The position numbers and the translations under genes are program-made. 64,000 nt of DNA, taken from Butyricicoccus_A sp963588905. Its GTDB lineage: Bacteria > Bacillota > Clostridia > Oscillospirales > Butyricicoccaceae. Below the pieces are notes generated by a model. It saw only the letters and a list, made by a program, of their open reading frames with translations. It did no database searches and was not told where the DNA came from. Below are positions 16,480-24,817 of this stretch, piece by piece. Location of the stretch: contig CAVAJF010000037.1 of the NCBI GenBank assembly GCA_963588905.1, positions 153,746-217,745 of the forward strand, in the 5' to 3' direction. Position 1 is the stretch's first letter, and every line of letters starts with the position of its first letter.

Positions 16480-17826
16480 ATGGGGAAAAAAATTGCCGCC
16501 TGCCTGATGGCGGTACTGCTGCTGTGCAGCAGCATGTCTGCACTCGCCGTTGCACCGCAGACCACTTCACAAAGTGCGTGTGTGATGGATGCAGATACGG
16601 GGGAAATATTGTATGAAAAAGACGCCTATACACAGCTGCCGATGGCATCCATTACCAAGACGATGACGGCGCTTGTCGCCATGGAAAACAGCGATTTGCA
16701 GGGCTCGACCACGGCGACAGATGAAGCGATGGCGACCGTTGATCCGGCCTCTACGCGCATTGGCTTTGAGGCGGGAGAAACGCTCACACTGGATGAGCTC
16801 ATGTACTGTATGCTGGTGTACTCTGCCAACGATGCGGCAAATATTTTGGCGGCGGCCGTTGGCGGCACCGTGGATAATTTCGTTGCGATGATGAATGCAA
16901 AGGCAGCGGAGCTTGGCTGCACGCACACGCATTTTATGAATCCGAACGGCTTGGATACCGATGGACATTATACCTGTGCCCATGATATGGCGATTATTAC
17001 GCGGGCTGCCAATCAGTATCCGGCATTTGCCAAGTACGCCGGTGCCGTGTGCTATACGCTGCCAGCGGATAATGTCATTGGGGAAGGCTGGCAGATTAAG
17101 ACCAAGGTGAATGCTCTCGAGCAGGGCAATGCGGTGTACGATGCGCGAATTTACGCGGGAAAAACCGGTTGGACAACCAAGGCACACAATACATTTGTCG
17201 CCTGCGCCAAGACGAACGACGGCGGCAATGTGATTGTCACCTTACTCAACTGTCCGGTAAAAAGCGGAATCTTTACCGAGACAACGGCGCTGCTCAACTA
17301 TGTAGAGAGCACGTATCCGAAATTGACCGTGTCCGCCGATCAGCTGAAAAAGCAGGCGAAAAAGGCGGTCAAAAAAGCCGGATACAAACTGGACGAGGCG
17401 AAGCTGCAAGACGTCACGCTGCGCCTGCCGACGGGCATGACGGAAAAAGATTTGTCCTACCGCTGTGAAAAAACAGATTCTGGTGTGCAGATGCAGATCT
17501 CTGTTGCCAAAGGCAGCCAAAAAGCCTATCAGGAAGAAACTGGTTTGGACGGCTCCGCACCGCTGAGAACCGTGCTGCTGCCGGTTGTTGTGCAGAGCAA
17601 AGCTGACAAGCAGGAGCAGGAGGTACAGACGCAGACGCAAACGCCGGAAAAACAGGGCGTGTTGACCTCTGTACATCAGAAGCTGAGCGGCCTGCCGCGA
17701 CTGGCGCAGGATGCGATTATCGGCGCGGGCATTGTGATTGTTGCGATTGTTCTGATGTTCGTGATTTTGTTCCTTGTCAGACTGCACAACCTGCGCAAAC
17801 GCCGCGATGAAAAGCAAAACAAGTAA
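16480..17826 (+). CDS. serine-type D-alanyl-D-alanine carboxypeptidase (S11 family)
   Basis: Low-molecular-weight penicillin-binding protein that trims the terminal D-Ala from peptidoglycan stem peptides outside the membrane. The 448 residues show a signal peptide (cleavage near ALAVA, residue 25), the SxxK motif SITK (Ser57-Lys60), SAN at 115-117 and KTG at 228-230. After the catalytic domain comes a PBP5-like beta domain and a C-terminal transmembrane anchor (about 408-432) ending in a basic tail. A membrane-spanning helix rather than the usual amphipathic helix is notable. The start at 16480 is preceded by GGAAGGG. Confidence 0.93.
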   Translation: MGKKIAACLMAVLLLCSSMSALAVAPQTTSQSACVMDADTGEILYEKDAYTQLPMASITKTMTALVAMENSDLQGSTTATDEAMATVDPASTRIGFEAGETLTLDELMYCMLVYSANDAANILAAAVGGTVDNFVAMMNAKAAELGCTHTHFMNPNGLDTDGHYTCAHDMAIITRAANQYPAFAKYAGAVCYTLPADNVIGEGWQIKTKVNALEQGNAVYDARIYAGKTGWTTKAHNTFVACAKTNDGGNVIVTLLNCPVKSGIFTETTALLNYVESTYPKLTVSADQLKKQAKKAVKKAGYKLDEAKLQDVTLRLPTGMTEKDLSYRCEKTDSGVQMQISVAKGSQKAYQEETGLDGSAPLRTVLLPVVVQSKADKQEQEVQTQTQTPEKQGVLTSVHQKLSGLPRLAQDAIIGAGIVIVAIVLMFVILFLVRLHNLRKRRDEKQNK

Positions 17827-17841
17827 GATTGTTGCAATATG

Positions 17842-17870
17842 AGCTGGAACCATGGGTTCCAGCTTTTTAT
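17842..17870 (+). terminator. terminator of the carboxypeptidase gene
   Basis: Ten-base perfect stem (AGCTGGAACC with GGTTCCAGCT), 3-base loop and TTTTAT. It abuts the convergent ybaK-like gene. Confidence 0.8.
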
Positions 17871-18346
17871 TTTACCTCGATGTCGCCAAATTTGCCGCGG
17901 ATAAGACCGAGCAGGGCGTTTGGCTCCAGTTCAACCTGAAAACCGATGCGTCCGCCGGATACAATGATGGTCGGCAGATCCTTCGCGGAATCGCTGAGAA
18001 CCGTCGGGAATTGTTTTTTCATGCCGATAGGGCTGCATCCGCCGCGGATATATCCGGTCAGCTTGTTGATGTCCTTGACGTGAATCATCTGTACGGATTT
18101 TTCTCCGACAGCCTTTGCCGCTTTTTTGAGATCCAACTCGGCGGCAACCGGAATGACAAAGACGTAATGTCCGCCGGATTTGCCGGCAGTCACGAGGGTT
18201 TTATATACGCGCTCCAGCGGTTCGCCGATAGAGGTGGCAACGGAAATACCGTCTACATGTTCTCCGTCCGACTCGTAGCTGTGCGGCGTGTAGGGGATTT
18301 TTGCGCGATCAAGCATACGCATGGCATTGGTTTTGTTTTCAGCCAT
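17867..18346 (-). CDS. ybaK: YbaK/EbsC-type aminoacyl-tRNA deacylase
   Basis: Probably hydrolyses mischarged Cys-tRNA(Pro), a trans-editing activity known for this family. The 159 residues include YESDGEHVDG, ERVYKTLVTAGKSG, FVIPVAAELDLKKAAKA and GYIRGGCSPIGMKKQFPT, which line the conserved YbaK pocket with its lysine. The ATG at 18346 is preceded by AGGAGG; the longer frame is unrelated sequence. The gene is convergent with the carboxypeptidase gene and divergent from the GntR-family gene across a 445-base intergenic region. Confidence 0.92.
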   Translation of the reverse strand: MAENKTNAMRMLDRAKIPYTPHSYESDGEHVDGISVATSIGEPLERVYKTLVTAGKSGGHYVFVIPVAAELDLKKAAKAVGEKSVQMIHVKDINKLTGYIRGGCSPIGMKKQFPTVLSDSAKDLPTIIVSGGRIGFQVELEPNALLGLIRGKFGDIEVK

Positions 18347-18631
18347 AGAAAAAAGCCTCCTGTTGTTGCGTGGAATGATACTGCTATTATACACCAAAAC
18401 GGCAGAAGAGACAGCGTTTTTTACGAAAACACAGAGGATCCGCAACAGCGGGAAAACGGATAGGCAGTTGCCTGACAACTGCGCGGGTTGTATGCTGCGC
18501 CGACATTCGGAGAATGCCGAAAAAATAACAATCCTGAAAACACGAAAGTGCACGCAAAATAATTGCGTGCACGCGCACATAATTAGTAAAAGTGCTGTGT
18601 GCACGTGCCCGCATTTTGTTGAAACTGCGAA
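18347..18631. other. intergenic DNA with a long perfect inverted repeat
   Basis: No gene is supported between ybaK and the GntR-gene promoter. At 18548-18572 a perfect 10-bp inverted repeat (GTGCACGCAA, 5-base centre, TTGCGTGCAC) is present, followed by other GTGC/GCAC-rich words. There is no T-run for termination. A TATAAT box for ybaK lies on the minus strand near 18384-18390. The repeat may be a protein binding site. Confidence 0.4.
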
Positions 18632-18660
18632 TTTACTTTCCGGCCGGAACGGGATATACT
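18632..18660 (+). promoter_or_regulatory. promoter of the GntR/UTRA regulator gene
   Basis: TTTACT (18632-18637), 17-base spacer, TATACT (18655-18660). The leader to the ATG is about 125 bases and holds two operator-like sites. Confidence 0.65.
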
Positions 18661-18742
18661 AAGTACAACAAGAACGAAAGCAGACAACATCCGCTCCAAC
18701 ACGTACCTCTGCAAACGAAAGGTTGGACAAGGTAACATAGAA

Positions 18743-18774
18743 GTCTATACCATATAGAGAATAGGTCTAGACAA
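18743..18774 (+). promoter_or_regulatory. two operator-like sites for a GntR/HutC-type repressor
   Basis: GTCTATACCA at 18743-18752 and GGTCTAGACAA at 18764-18774 resemble the TGGTCTAGACCA-type sites bound by NagR/DasR members of this family. They are about 75-105 bases after the predicted transcription start and directly before the regulator gene, which suggests autoregulation by a roadblock. Confidence 0.5.
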
Positions 18775-18791
18775 GTAGGAAGGAGTTAGAA

Positions 18792-19520
18792 ATGAAACGC
18801 ATGTCATCATCGCTGCGAGCAAAAGAAGAATTTATGGTACTGTGCCGCGAAGGTATGTATCAGGCGGGAGAACGCCTGCCATCTGAGACCAAAATGGCAC
18901 AAAAATTCGGAATCAGCCGCGAAACATGGCGTGCCTCGCTGGAGCTGCTCCGGCGAGAGGGCATTATCTACTCTAAACACGGCGTGGGAACCTTCCTCAT
19001 GGAAGTGTCCGCCAAGGCGGAAAATGATTTGACGCGCCTGTGTGCAGTCAGCGAGATGATTCGTCAGGCTGGCATCGCAGAGGGACGCTCCACCTATACG
19101 ACCGGTCTTACCATTCCGTCCGGCGAGGTGGCATCCGCGCTCGGCGTCAAGTCCGGCATCAATGTTTTTTATGTCAACCGCACCCGCTACGCAAAAAATG
19201 GCGAGCCGATTTGCTGCAGTATGCATTATATGCCGGTATATCTGGCGGATGAGCTGGATCCGATGCATATGCCGGATTCGCTGTTTTCCTACTTTGAACG
19301 CCGAAAGGGCATCTTTGTCAGCCGTTCTTCGGCACACATTCTGATTCCGCAGCACGATGACCCGTTGGCGGTACAGCTGCGCGGAGAAGACCAGAACATG
19401 CAGATTCTCGGCATGGAGCAGCAGCACTTTGATTCCCGCGGCAATCCGGTTTTGTATACCGTGGATTATCTGCGCAGTGAAATCTTCAACTTTTCTGTGA
19501 CTCGTATTCGCGAAAAGTAA
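18792..19520 (+). CDS. GntR/HutC family transcriptional regulator with UTRA domain
   Basis: A 242-residue regulator with an N-terminal winged helix (ERLPSETKMAQKFGISRETWRA, and HGVGTFL at the wing) and a C-terminal UTRA effector domain (PSGEVASALGV, FYVNRTRYAKNGEPICC, YFERRKGIFVSRS). UTRA regulators bind small ligands, commonly sugar phosphates or amino-acid derivatives. AGGAAGGAG precedes the ATG. The leader carries sites resembling those of NagR/DasR. No transporter or catabolic gene accompanies it; the neighbours serA/serC are convergent. Effector and targets are unknown. Confidence 0.9.
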   Translation: MKRMSSSLRAKEEFMVLCREGMYQAGERLPSETKMAQKFGISRETWRASLELLRREGIIYSKHGVGTFLMEVSAKAENDLTRLCAVSEMIRQAGIAEGRSTYTTGLTIPSGEVASALGVKSGINVFYVNRTRYAKNGEPICCSMHYMPVYLADELDPMHMPDSLFSYFERRKGIFVSRSSAHILIPQHDDPLAVQLRGEDQNMQILGMEQQHFDSRGNPVLYTVDYLRSEIFNFSVTRIREK

Positions 19521-19562
19521 TTGATATTTGATTCTTCCCAACTTTTTCTATCTCTCTTTGTC

Positions 19563-19604
19563 AGCAGCTCCGCGCGAATATCCGCGGAGCTGCTACCTTT
19601 TTCT
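19563..19604 (+). terminator. terminator of the GntR-family gene
   Basis: Twelve-base perfect stem (AGCAGCTCCGCG with CGCGGAGCTGCT), 8-base loop and ACCTTTTTCT. Confidence 0.85.
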
Positions 19605-19610
19605 GCATAC

Positions 19611-19648
19611 AAAAGCGCCGCCTCCCGAAGGAAGCGGCGCTTTTGCGG
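19611..19648. terminator. terminator of the serC-serA unit, usable in both directions
   Basis: Eleven-base stem (AAAAGCGCCGC with GCGGCGCTTTT) with a 12-base loop lies just beyond the serA stop. It is in tandem with the preceding hairpin between convergent genes. Confidence 0.75.
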
Positions 19649-19669
19649 TAAATTATATAGAAGATATGA

Positions 19670-20836
19670 TTACTCGATAACACGGAACGAAATGACGCCC
19701 TCTACAGCCTGCAGAGCAGCCTTGGTCTCGGCAGACAGCTCGTCATTGGTCTCCATGATGGTGTAAGCAATTTCGTCACGCGGACGGCTGCCCATGTTCT
19801 CAATGTTGATGCCCTGGTTGGACAGCGTGGTGGACAGACGCGCGATCATATCCGGAATGTTGCGGTGCATGATGCAGATACGGATATTTGCTTCACGCGG
19901 AACGCGCAGATTCGGGAAGTTTACGGAGTTGCGGATTGTACCGGTTTCGAGGTACTCAATCAGCTCCTCAGCAGCCATGCGAGCGCAGTTGTCTTCGCTC
20001 TCCGGCGTGGAAGCACCCAGATGCGGCAGGCAGATCGCCTTCGGCTGTGCCAGCAGCTTCTCGGAAGCGAAGTCGGTCACATAGCAAGCGATCTTGCCGG
20101 ACTCCAGACCGGCGATGACAGCGTCCTCGTCGCACAGACCGTTGCGGGCGAAGTTCAGAATGCGAACGCCGTCCTTCATCTTCTCAATGCCTTCTGCGCC
20201 GACAATGCCGCGGGTGGAATCCATCAGCGGTACATGAACGGTGATGTAGTCAGCCTTTTCAAAGATGTCGTTGAGGTTTGCGGTGTAGGCTACGCCGCGC
20301 TGGATGTTCAGAGCAGCGTTTACGGACAGATACGGGTCATAGCCGATGACGTCCATGCCCAGCTCGATGGCAGCATTTGCCACGCGAACGCCGATGGCAC
20401 CCAGACCGATGACGCCCAGCGTCTTGCCTGCGATTTCCGGACCGGCAAAGTTGGACTTGCCCTTCTCAGCCAGCGCACCGATCTGGTCGCCGTTGCCTGC
20501 GAGGGTCTTTACCCAGTTTGCGCCGCCGATGATGTTACGGGAGGACAGCAGCAGACCGCACAGAACCAGTTCCTTTACGGCATTTGCGTTTGCGCCCGGC
20601 GTGTTGAATACGACGATGCCCTTTTCCGTGCACTTCTTGAGCGGGATGTTGTTGACACCGGCACCGGCACGGGCAATGCACTTGAGTCCCTTCGGGAACT
20701 CCAGATCGTGCAGCTTGGCAGAACGGACTAAGATGGCATCATAGTCCGTCAGATCCTCCGAATACTCGTAGGAATCCTTCTTGAGCAGGTCGAGGCCTGC
20801 GTTAGAAATCTTATTAAACAGTTTTACCTGATGCAT
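19670..20836 (-). CDS. serA: D-3-phosphoglycerate dehydrogenase
   Basis: Oxidises 3-phosphoglycerate to 3-phosphohydroxypyruvate, the first step of serine synthesis. The 388 residues comprise a catalytic domain (RAGAGVNNIP), an NAD-binding Rossmann fold (GLGAIGVRVANAA), the catalytic Arg in NFARNGL and the catalytic His in PHLGAST, and a C-terminal ACT domain from about 315 that is the usual serine-binding regulatory unit. This is the short form without the intervening substrate-binding domain. It follows serC by 28 bases on the same strand, so the two are co-transcribed. Confidence 0.95.
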   Translation of the reverse strand: MHQVKLFNKISNAGLDLLKKDSYEYSEDLTDYDAILVRSAKLHDLEFPKGLKCIARAGAGVNNIPLKKCTEKGIVVFNTPGANANAVKELVLCGLLLSSRNIIGGANWVKTLAGNGDQIGALAEKGKSNFAGPEIAGKTLGVIGLGAIGVRVANAAIELGMDVIGYDPYLSVNAALNIQRGVAYTANLNDIFEKADYITVHVPLMDSTRGIVGAEGIEKMKDGVRILNFARNGLCDEDAVIAGLESGKIACYVTDFASEKLLAQPKAICLPHLGASTPESEDNCARMAAEELIEYLETGTIRNSVNFPNLRVPREANIRICIMHRNIPDMIARLSTTLSNQGINIENMGSRPRDEIAYTIMETNDELSAETKAALQAVEGVISFRVIE

Positions 20837-20864
20837 GACAGAAAAATCTCCTTTGACAAGCCAA

Positions 20865-21950
20865 TTACTTGTTGTTCTTCTCGAACTTCTTCATGAAGTC
20901 GATGAGGTACTCAACGCCCTCGATCGGCATTGCATTGTAGATGGAAGCGCGCATACCGCCAACCAGACGATGACCCTTCAGGTTGGTCATGCCGGCGTCG
21001 ATGGATTCCTGAATAAACTTCTTATCCAGATCGTCGTCGCCGGTGCGGAAGGTGACGTTCATGCGGGAGCGGGAAGCCTTCTGTGCAGCACCCTTGTAAA
21101 AATCAGTAGAATCCAAATAGTCATACAGCATACTGCTGCGGATGTCAGCATTCTTTGCCATTGCTTCCAGACCGCCCATCTGCTCGACCCACTCGGTGAC
21201 GAGCTTCATCATGTAGATGGAGTACGTAGGAGGCGTGTTGTACATGCTGTTCTTGTCAGCCATCAGCTGGTAATCCAGCAGAACCGGCATGTTCTCGCGA
21301 TAGTGACCCATCAGGTCTTCGCGGATGATGACAACTGCCATACCTGCCGGGCCCATGTTCTTCTGCGCACCGGCATAAATCAGGCCATACTTGGAAATAT
21401 CCACCGGCTTAGACAGAATGTTGGAGGACATATCCGCAACAACCGGAACATCGCCGGTGTTCGGGTCATAATGCCACTCGGTGCCGAAGATGGTGTTGTT
21501 TGCGCAGATGTAGAAGTAGTCTGCATCCGGGCGAACGTCCAGCTGATCCGGCGTCGGAACCCAAGTAAAGTTGTCAGCTTCAGAGGTTGCGGCGATGTGG
21601 ATGTCGCCAAACTTCTTTGCTTCCTTGTATGCATTGCGGGCGAAGTTGCCGGTGATGGCGTAATCAGCCTTGCCGGTTACCATGAGGTTCAGCGGAACTG
21701 CGGAGAACTGCATGGTTGCGCCGCCCTGCATGAACAGGATACGGTAGTTGTCCGGGATATTATATACGCGGCGCAGAACGTCCTGCGCACCGTTGATAAT
21801 ATCGTCGTAGTACTTTGAACGGTGACTCATCTCCATAACTGACATGCCGGAACCGCCATAGTTTGTCATTTCTGCTGCTGCCTTCTCAAGGACCGGCAGC
21901 GGCATCATGGACGGGCCAGCCGAAAAGTTATAAATTCTTCCTTTGGACAT
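20865..21950 (-). CDS. serC: phosphoserine aminotransferase
   Basis: PLP enzyme converting 3-phosphohydroxypyruvate and glutamate to phosphoserine. The 361 residues begin with YNFSAGPSMMP, carry QGGATMQF, and have the PLP lysine in AGAQKNMGPAG near residue 197, plus HRLVGGMRASIYNAMP at the C-terminal end. Length is typical. It is the first gene of the serC-serA unit, with a strong promoter and a hairpin-forming leader upstream. A phosphoserine phosphatase gene is not visible in the window. Confidence 0.96.
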   Translation of the reverse strand: MSKGRIYNFSAGPSMMPLPVLEKAAAEMTNYGGSGMSVMEMSHRSKYYDDIINGAQDVLRRVYNIPDNYRILFMQGGATMQFSAVPLNLMVTGKADYAITGNFARNAYKEAKKFGDIHIAATSEADNFTWVPTPDQLDVRPDADYFYICANNTIFGTEWHYDPNTGDVPVVADMSSNILSKPVDISKYGLIYAGAQKNMGPAGMAVVIIREDLMGHYRENMPVLLDYQLMADKNSMYNTPPTYSIYMMKLVTEWVEQMGGLEAMAKNADIRSSMLYDYLDSTDFYKGAAQKASRSRMNVTFRTGDDDLDKKFIQESIDAGMTNLKGHRLVGGMRASIYNAMPIEGVEYLIDFMKKFEKNNK

Positions 21951-21975
21951 GAGAATGATACCTGCCTTTCAACGG

Positions 21976-22016
21976 TACATAGGGATAAAAAAGAGTCAAA
22001 TATCGGTCCCTATGTA
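21976..22016 (-). promoter_or_regulatory. hairpin in the serC leader
   Basis: Perfect 10-bp arms (TACATAGGGA with TCCCTATGTA) enclose 21 bases, within the transcribed leader about 25 bases before the serC start. The T-run lies inside the loop, so it is not a simple terminator. It could be an operator or a leader element. Confidence 0.45.
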
Positions 22017-22055
22017 ATCAGATAGTTTTACCAGTTCGTTCAAACTGACATTCTT

Positions 22056-22085
22056 ATTAAATCGCATTCATGGCGGTATTGTCAA
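22056..22085 (-). promoter_or_regulatory. promoter of serC-serA
   Basis: On the minus strand, TTGACA (22080-22085), an 18-base spacer and TTTAAT (22056-22061). A short inverted repeat (CAGTT...AACTG, 22032-22047) overlaps the expected start site. The rest of the gap to 22229 holds nothing recognisable. Confidence 0.7.
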
Positions 22086-22229
22086 GATGCCAGACTGGTT
22101 TTCATCCGACTGCTGGAATTTAGCACGTGAAAGCGAAAATTTTTGTCTATTTTTGCAAGACAAAGAAAACAACCCTGCAAAGAATGATAAAAATACGGCA
22201 AAGTTGAGCACATTTGACGCAAAAGTCAG

Positions 22230-23306
22230 TCAGATATGACGTCTCGAACGCTTGAGCTGTAATCTGCCGGGGCAGGTTTCCGGAGCGAATTTCCAGTGAC
22301 AGACCGGACAGGCAAAGCAGGTGCCGCCGTCGCGTCCCGCCTGCAAATCATTGCCCCAGGACGGATTGACGAGATGCGCGCGGCCGGGAACAATCATGTC
22401 CACGCCGGTGCGCTGCAAAATATCCTCCGCCTGCTCGCCGGTGCGGATCTCATTGCAGGCAAAGACCGGAATAGACACCAGCTCTTTGACTCGCTGAGCG
22501 CCGTAAATGGCGGGCGTGTGCGGAAAATCGACGGGCTTTTCCAGCTGGGCACCCCAGTCGCAGCCGTAATAGGCGTCGATAAAATCCAGTCCCTGTGCTT
22601 CGCACCACTGAGCGCTTGCCAGACCGTCCTGCAGAGACGGCTCAAAGACGCCGAGACGAATGCCGAGAATGAAATCCGGCGGCGTCACGGCGCGGATGCC
22701 GTCAATGATGTGTTTGAGGATCAATCGGTCAGCGGCGTTGTAGGCATCGCTGCGGTGATTCAGATGGGCATTCAAAAACTCGCTGAGCAGATAGCCGTGG
22801 CAGGCGTGCAGCTCCACGCCGTCATATCCCGCCTGATAGGCGCGCTGGGCGGCGTCGATAAAATCGCGTTCGATCTGCTCGATCTCTGTGACCGTCAATG
22901 CGCGGGCGCAGCGCGTGTGGCCGCCGACCTGTACCATGCAGTCACTCGGACAGACACGATCCTGTTCCCGCGCCGCAAGAACGCCTGCGTGACTGAGCTG
23001 GACAATGGCGGGCATGTTTGCCTTGTGAAAGATGGTGACCAGTTGACGAAGACCGTCTATTTGGCTGTCATCCCAAATGCCGAGCTGATCGAGGGTCAGA
23101 CGTCCTTCGCGGCTGACGCTGGTTGCCTGCTGGATGACAAGACCCGCTCCGCCGTGCACGAGGGCGCGGTAATGGGAGAGAAAGGGTTCCGTCACACAGC
23201 CGTCCTCGCCGCTCCATGTGTAAATAACAAGAGGCGGCACGCAAATGCGGCTGCGGAAATGAAATCCGTGCCAGTCCCAAGCTTCAAATAACTTCTGATA
23301 TGTCAT
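22230..23306 (-). CDS. NADH:flavin oxidoreductase / old yellow enzyme family protein
   Basis: FMN-dependent TIM-barrel oxidoreductase of 358 residues, single-domain. Family marks include VQLSHAG, the HACHGYLLSEFL active-site segment with NHRSDAY, and a C-terminal IVPGRAHLVNP phosphate-binding region. The C-terminus ends shortly after a cysteine cluster spaced C-x2-C-x2-C-x8-C. This recalls the Fe-S motif of dienoyl-CoA-reductase types but has altered spacing and no following FAD/NAD domain. The start at 23306 is supported by GGGAGG 7 bases upstream. It is monocistronic and the substrate is unknown. Confidence 0.85.
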   Translation of the reverse strand: MTYQKLFEAWDWHGFHFRSRICVPPLVIYTWSGEDGCVTEPFLSHYRALVHGGAGLVIQQATSVSREGRLTLDQLGIWDDSQIDGLRQLVTIFHKANMPAIVQLSHAGVLAAREQDRVCPSDCMVQVGGHTRCARALTVTEIEQIERDFIDAAQRAYQAGYDGVELHACHGYLLSEFLNAHLNHRSDAYNAADRLILKHIIDGIRAVTPPDFILGIRLGVFEPSLQDGLASAQWCEAQGLDFIDAYYGCDWGAQLEKPVDFPHTPAIYGAQRVKELVSIPVFACNEIRTGEQAEDILQRTGVDMIVPGRAHLVNPSWGNDLQAGRDGGTCFACPVCHWKFAPETCPGRLQLKRSRRHI

Positions 23307-23516
23307 ACGAGCACCTCCCGAATGCCGGATGTTCAAATTTGTTACCGTTCATTGTAACACTGTCCCTGCATCCCGACAATATCTTCGGTAACATGCACCC
23401 AGATCCGGCACAAAAGACCTGAAAATACGGACGATTGCACCTTGTACCGGCGGGAGAAATGGCATATAATTAAAAAATATGCCGGAACGCGCATAGACGT
23501 TCGTTTGTTCCGGTGT

Positions 23517-23522
23517 TATAAT
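23517..23522 (+). promoter_or_regulatory. -10 box upstream of the FemX-like gene
   Basis: TATAAT lies 46 bases before the chosen start. No strong -35 is seen at 17-18 bases; the spacer holds a CCGGAAC...GTTCCGG inverted repeat (23482-23513) that could bind an activator. Confidence 0.4.
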
Positions 23523-23568
23523 GGAAATACGTATGAAATTCTGTTCCAATCGAATCAGGAGGATGGAA

Positions 23569-24816
23569 ATGTTTGAATTTGTAAATGACAATACGCTGGC
23601 TGAATATGAAGCCTTTAATATGAGCCACCCGTTTGGCCATTTTGCTCAGTCCAAGAAGTGGGCAAACCTCAAAGATAACTGGAAGTGGGAAGCAATCATT
23701 GTCCGTGATGAGAACGGTGCGATCTGCGGTTCGCTCGCTGTGCTCATCCGCAACCTGCCGCATATGCCGTGGACACTGATGTACGGCTGCCGCGGACCGG
23801 TCTGTGATCCGCACGACCGCGCAACCATGGAGCAGCTCATTGCAGGTGCTCGCGTGCTGGCGAAGAAGTACCATTCGTATGTGCTCAAGATTGATCCGGA
23901 TGTCTCCATTGAGGACAAGGAGTTTATCAAGGAGCTGGAGCATCTGGGCTTTAAGAATGCAACCGGCGACGGCAAGAATTTTGAGGGCATTCAGCCGAAC
24001 TTCGTGTTCCGTCTGGACGTTTCCGAGATGAATGCCAAGAAGATTTACACCGCGGAGCCGGGCGAGGCATTCGACATCACTGTCGATGACACGCAGGGCG
24101 AGGATGCAATCATGCACTTCAAGACGGATACCCGTACCAAGGTGCGCAAGGCAATCAAGCGCGGCGTCAAGATCAAGCTGGTCGGTAAGGAAATGATGCC
24201 GTTCTTCGCAAAGATGATGCTGGAGACCGGCCTGCGTGACGGCTTTGTCACCCGCCCGGCAAGCTACTTCAATAAGATGCTGGACGCTATGGGCGACAAT
24301 GCTCGTCTGTACATGGCATTTTATGAGGATAAGCCGATTGCAGGTACGCTCGCTATTTACTACGGCGACAAGGTTTGGTATCTGTACGGCGCATCGGCAA
24401 ACGGCACCAAGGAATTTGACGTTCGTAAGCTGATGCCGAACTACTTATTGCAGTGGATGATGATTCAGTGGTCTCTGGAGAAGAAGTGCCGCATCTATGA
24501 CTTCCGCGGCGTTTCCGGCGATCTGACACCGGACAATCCGCTCTACGGTCTGTACCGCTTCAAGAAGGACTTCAATGGCGATCTGGTACAGTTTGTCGGT
24601 GAGTATGACCTCGTATTCAACAAGCCGGTATACTTTGCCGTTGTACACGGCCAGAGCACCTACCGCAACCTGCGCCGCAAGCGCTTCCTGAAGAAGAATG
24701 CTGCGCTGGATACCTCGAAGCCGAAGAACCTGACCGGCGATCATCGCGGTGAGCAGAAGCAGGCAAAGCCGGAAGAAAAGAAGGCTGAGGACAACAAGCC
24801 GGAAGAGAACAAGTAA
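23569..24816 (+). CDS. FemX/FemAB-type peptidoglycan interpeptide-bridge ligase
   Basis: FemABX enzymes use aminoacyl-tRNA to add amino acids to the stem-peptide lysine of lipid II. The 415 residues contain two GNAT-like halves: PFGHFAQSKKWANLK at the start, GCRGPVC, TDTRTKVRKAIKRGVKI, and the C-terminal KLMPNYLLQWMMIQW, DFRGVSGD and YRFKKDFNG motifs. The last 45 residues are a charged, Lys/Glu-rich tail. The start at 23569 follows AGGAGG by 6 bases. The alanine racemase family gene begins one base after the stop, so the two are translationally linked. Confidence 0.93.
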   Translation: MFEFVNDNTLAEYEAFNMSHPFGHFAQSKKWANLKDNWKWEAIIVRDENGAICGSLAVLIRNLPHMPWTLMYGCRGPVCDPHDRATMEQLIAGARVLAKKYHSYVLKIDPDVSIEDKEFIKELEHLGFKNATGDGKNFEGIQPNFVFRLDVSEMNAKKIYTAEPGEAFDITVDDTQGEDAIMHFKTDTRTKVRKAIKRGVKIKLVGKEMMPFFAKMMLETGLRDGFVTRPASYFNKMLDAMGDNARLYMAFYEDKPIAGTLAIYYGDKVWYLYGASANGTKEFDVRKLMPNYLLQWMMIQWSLEKKCRIYDFRGVSGDLTPDNPLYGLYRFKKDFNGDLVQFVGEYDLVFNKPVYFAVVHGQSTYRNLRRKRFLKKNAALDTSKPKNLTGDHRGEQKQAKPEEKKAEDNKPEENK

Positions 24817-24817
24817 C

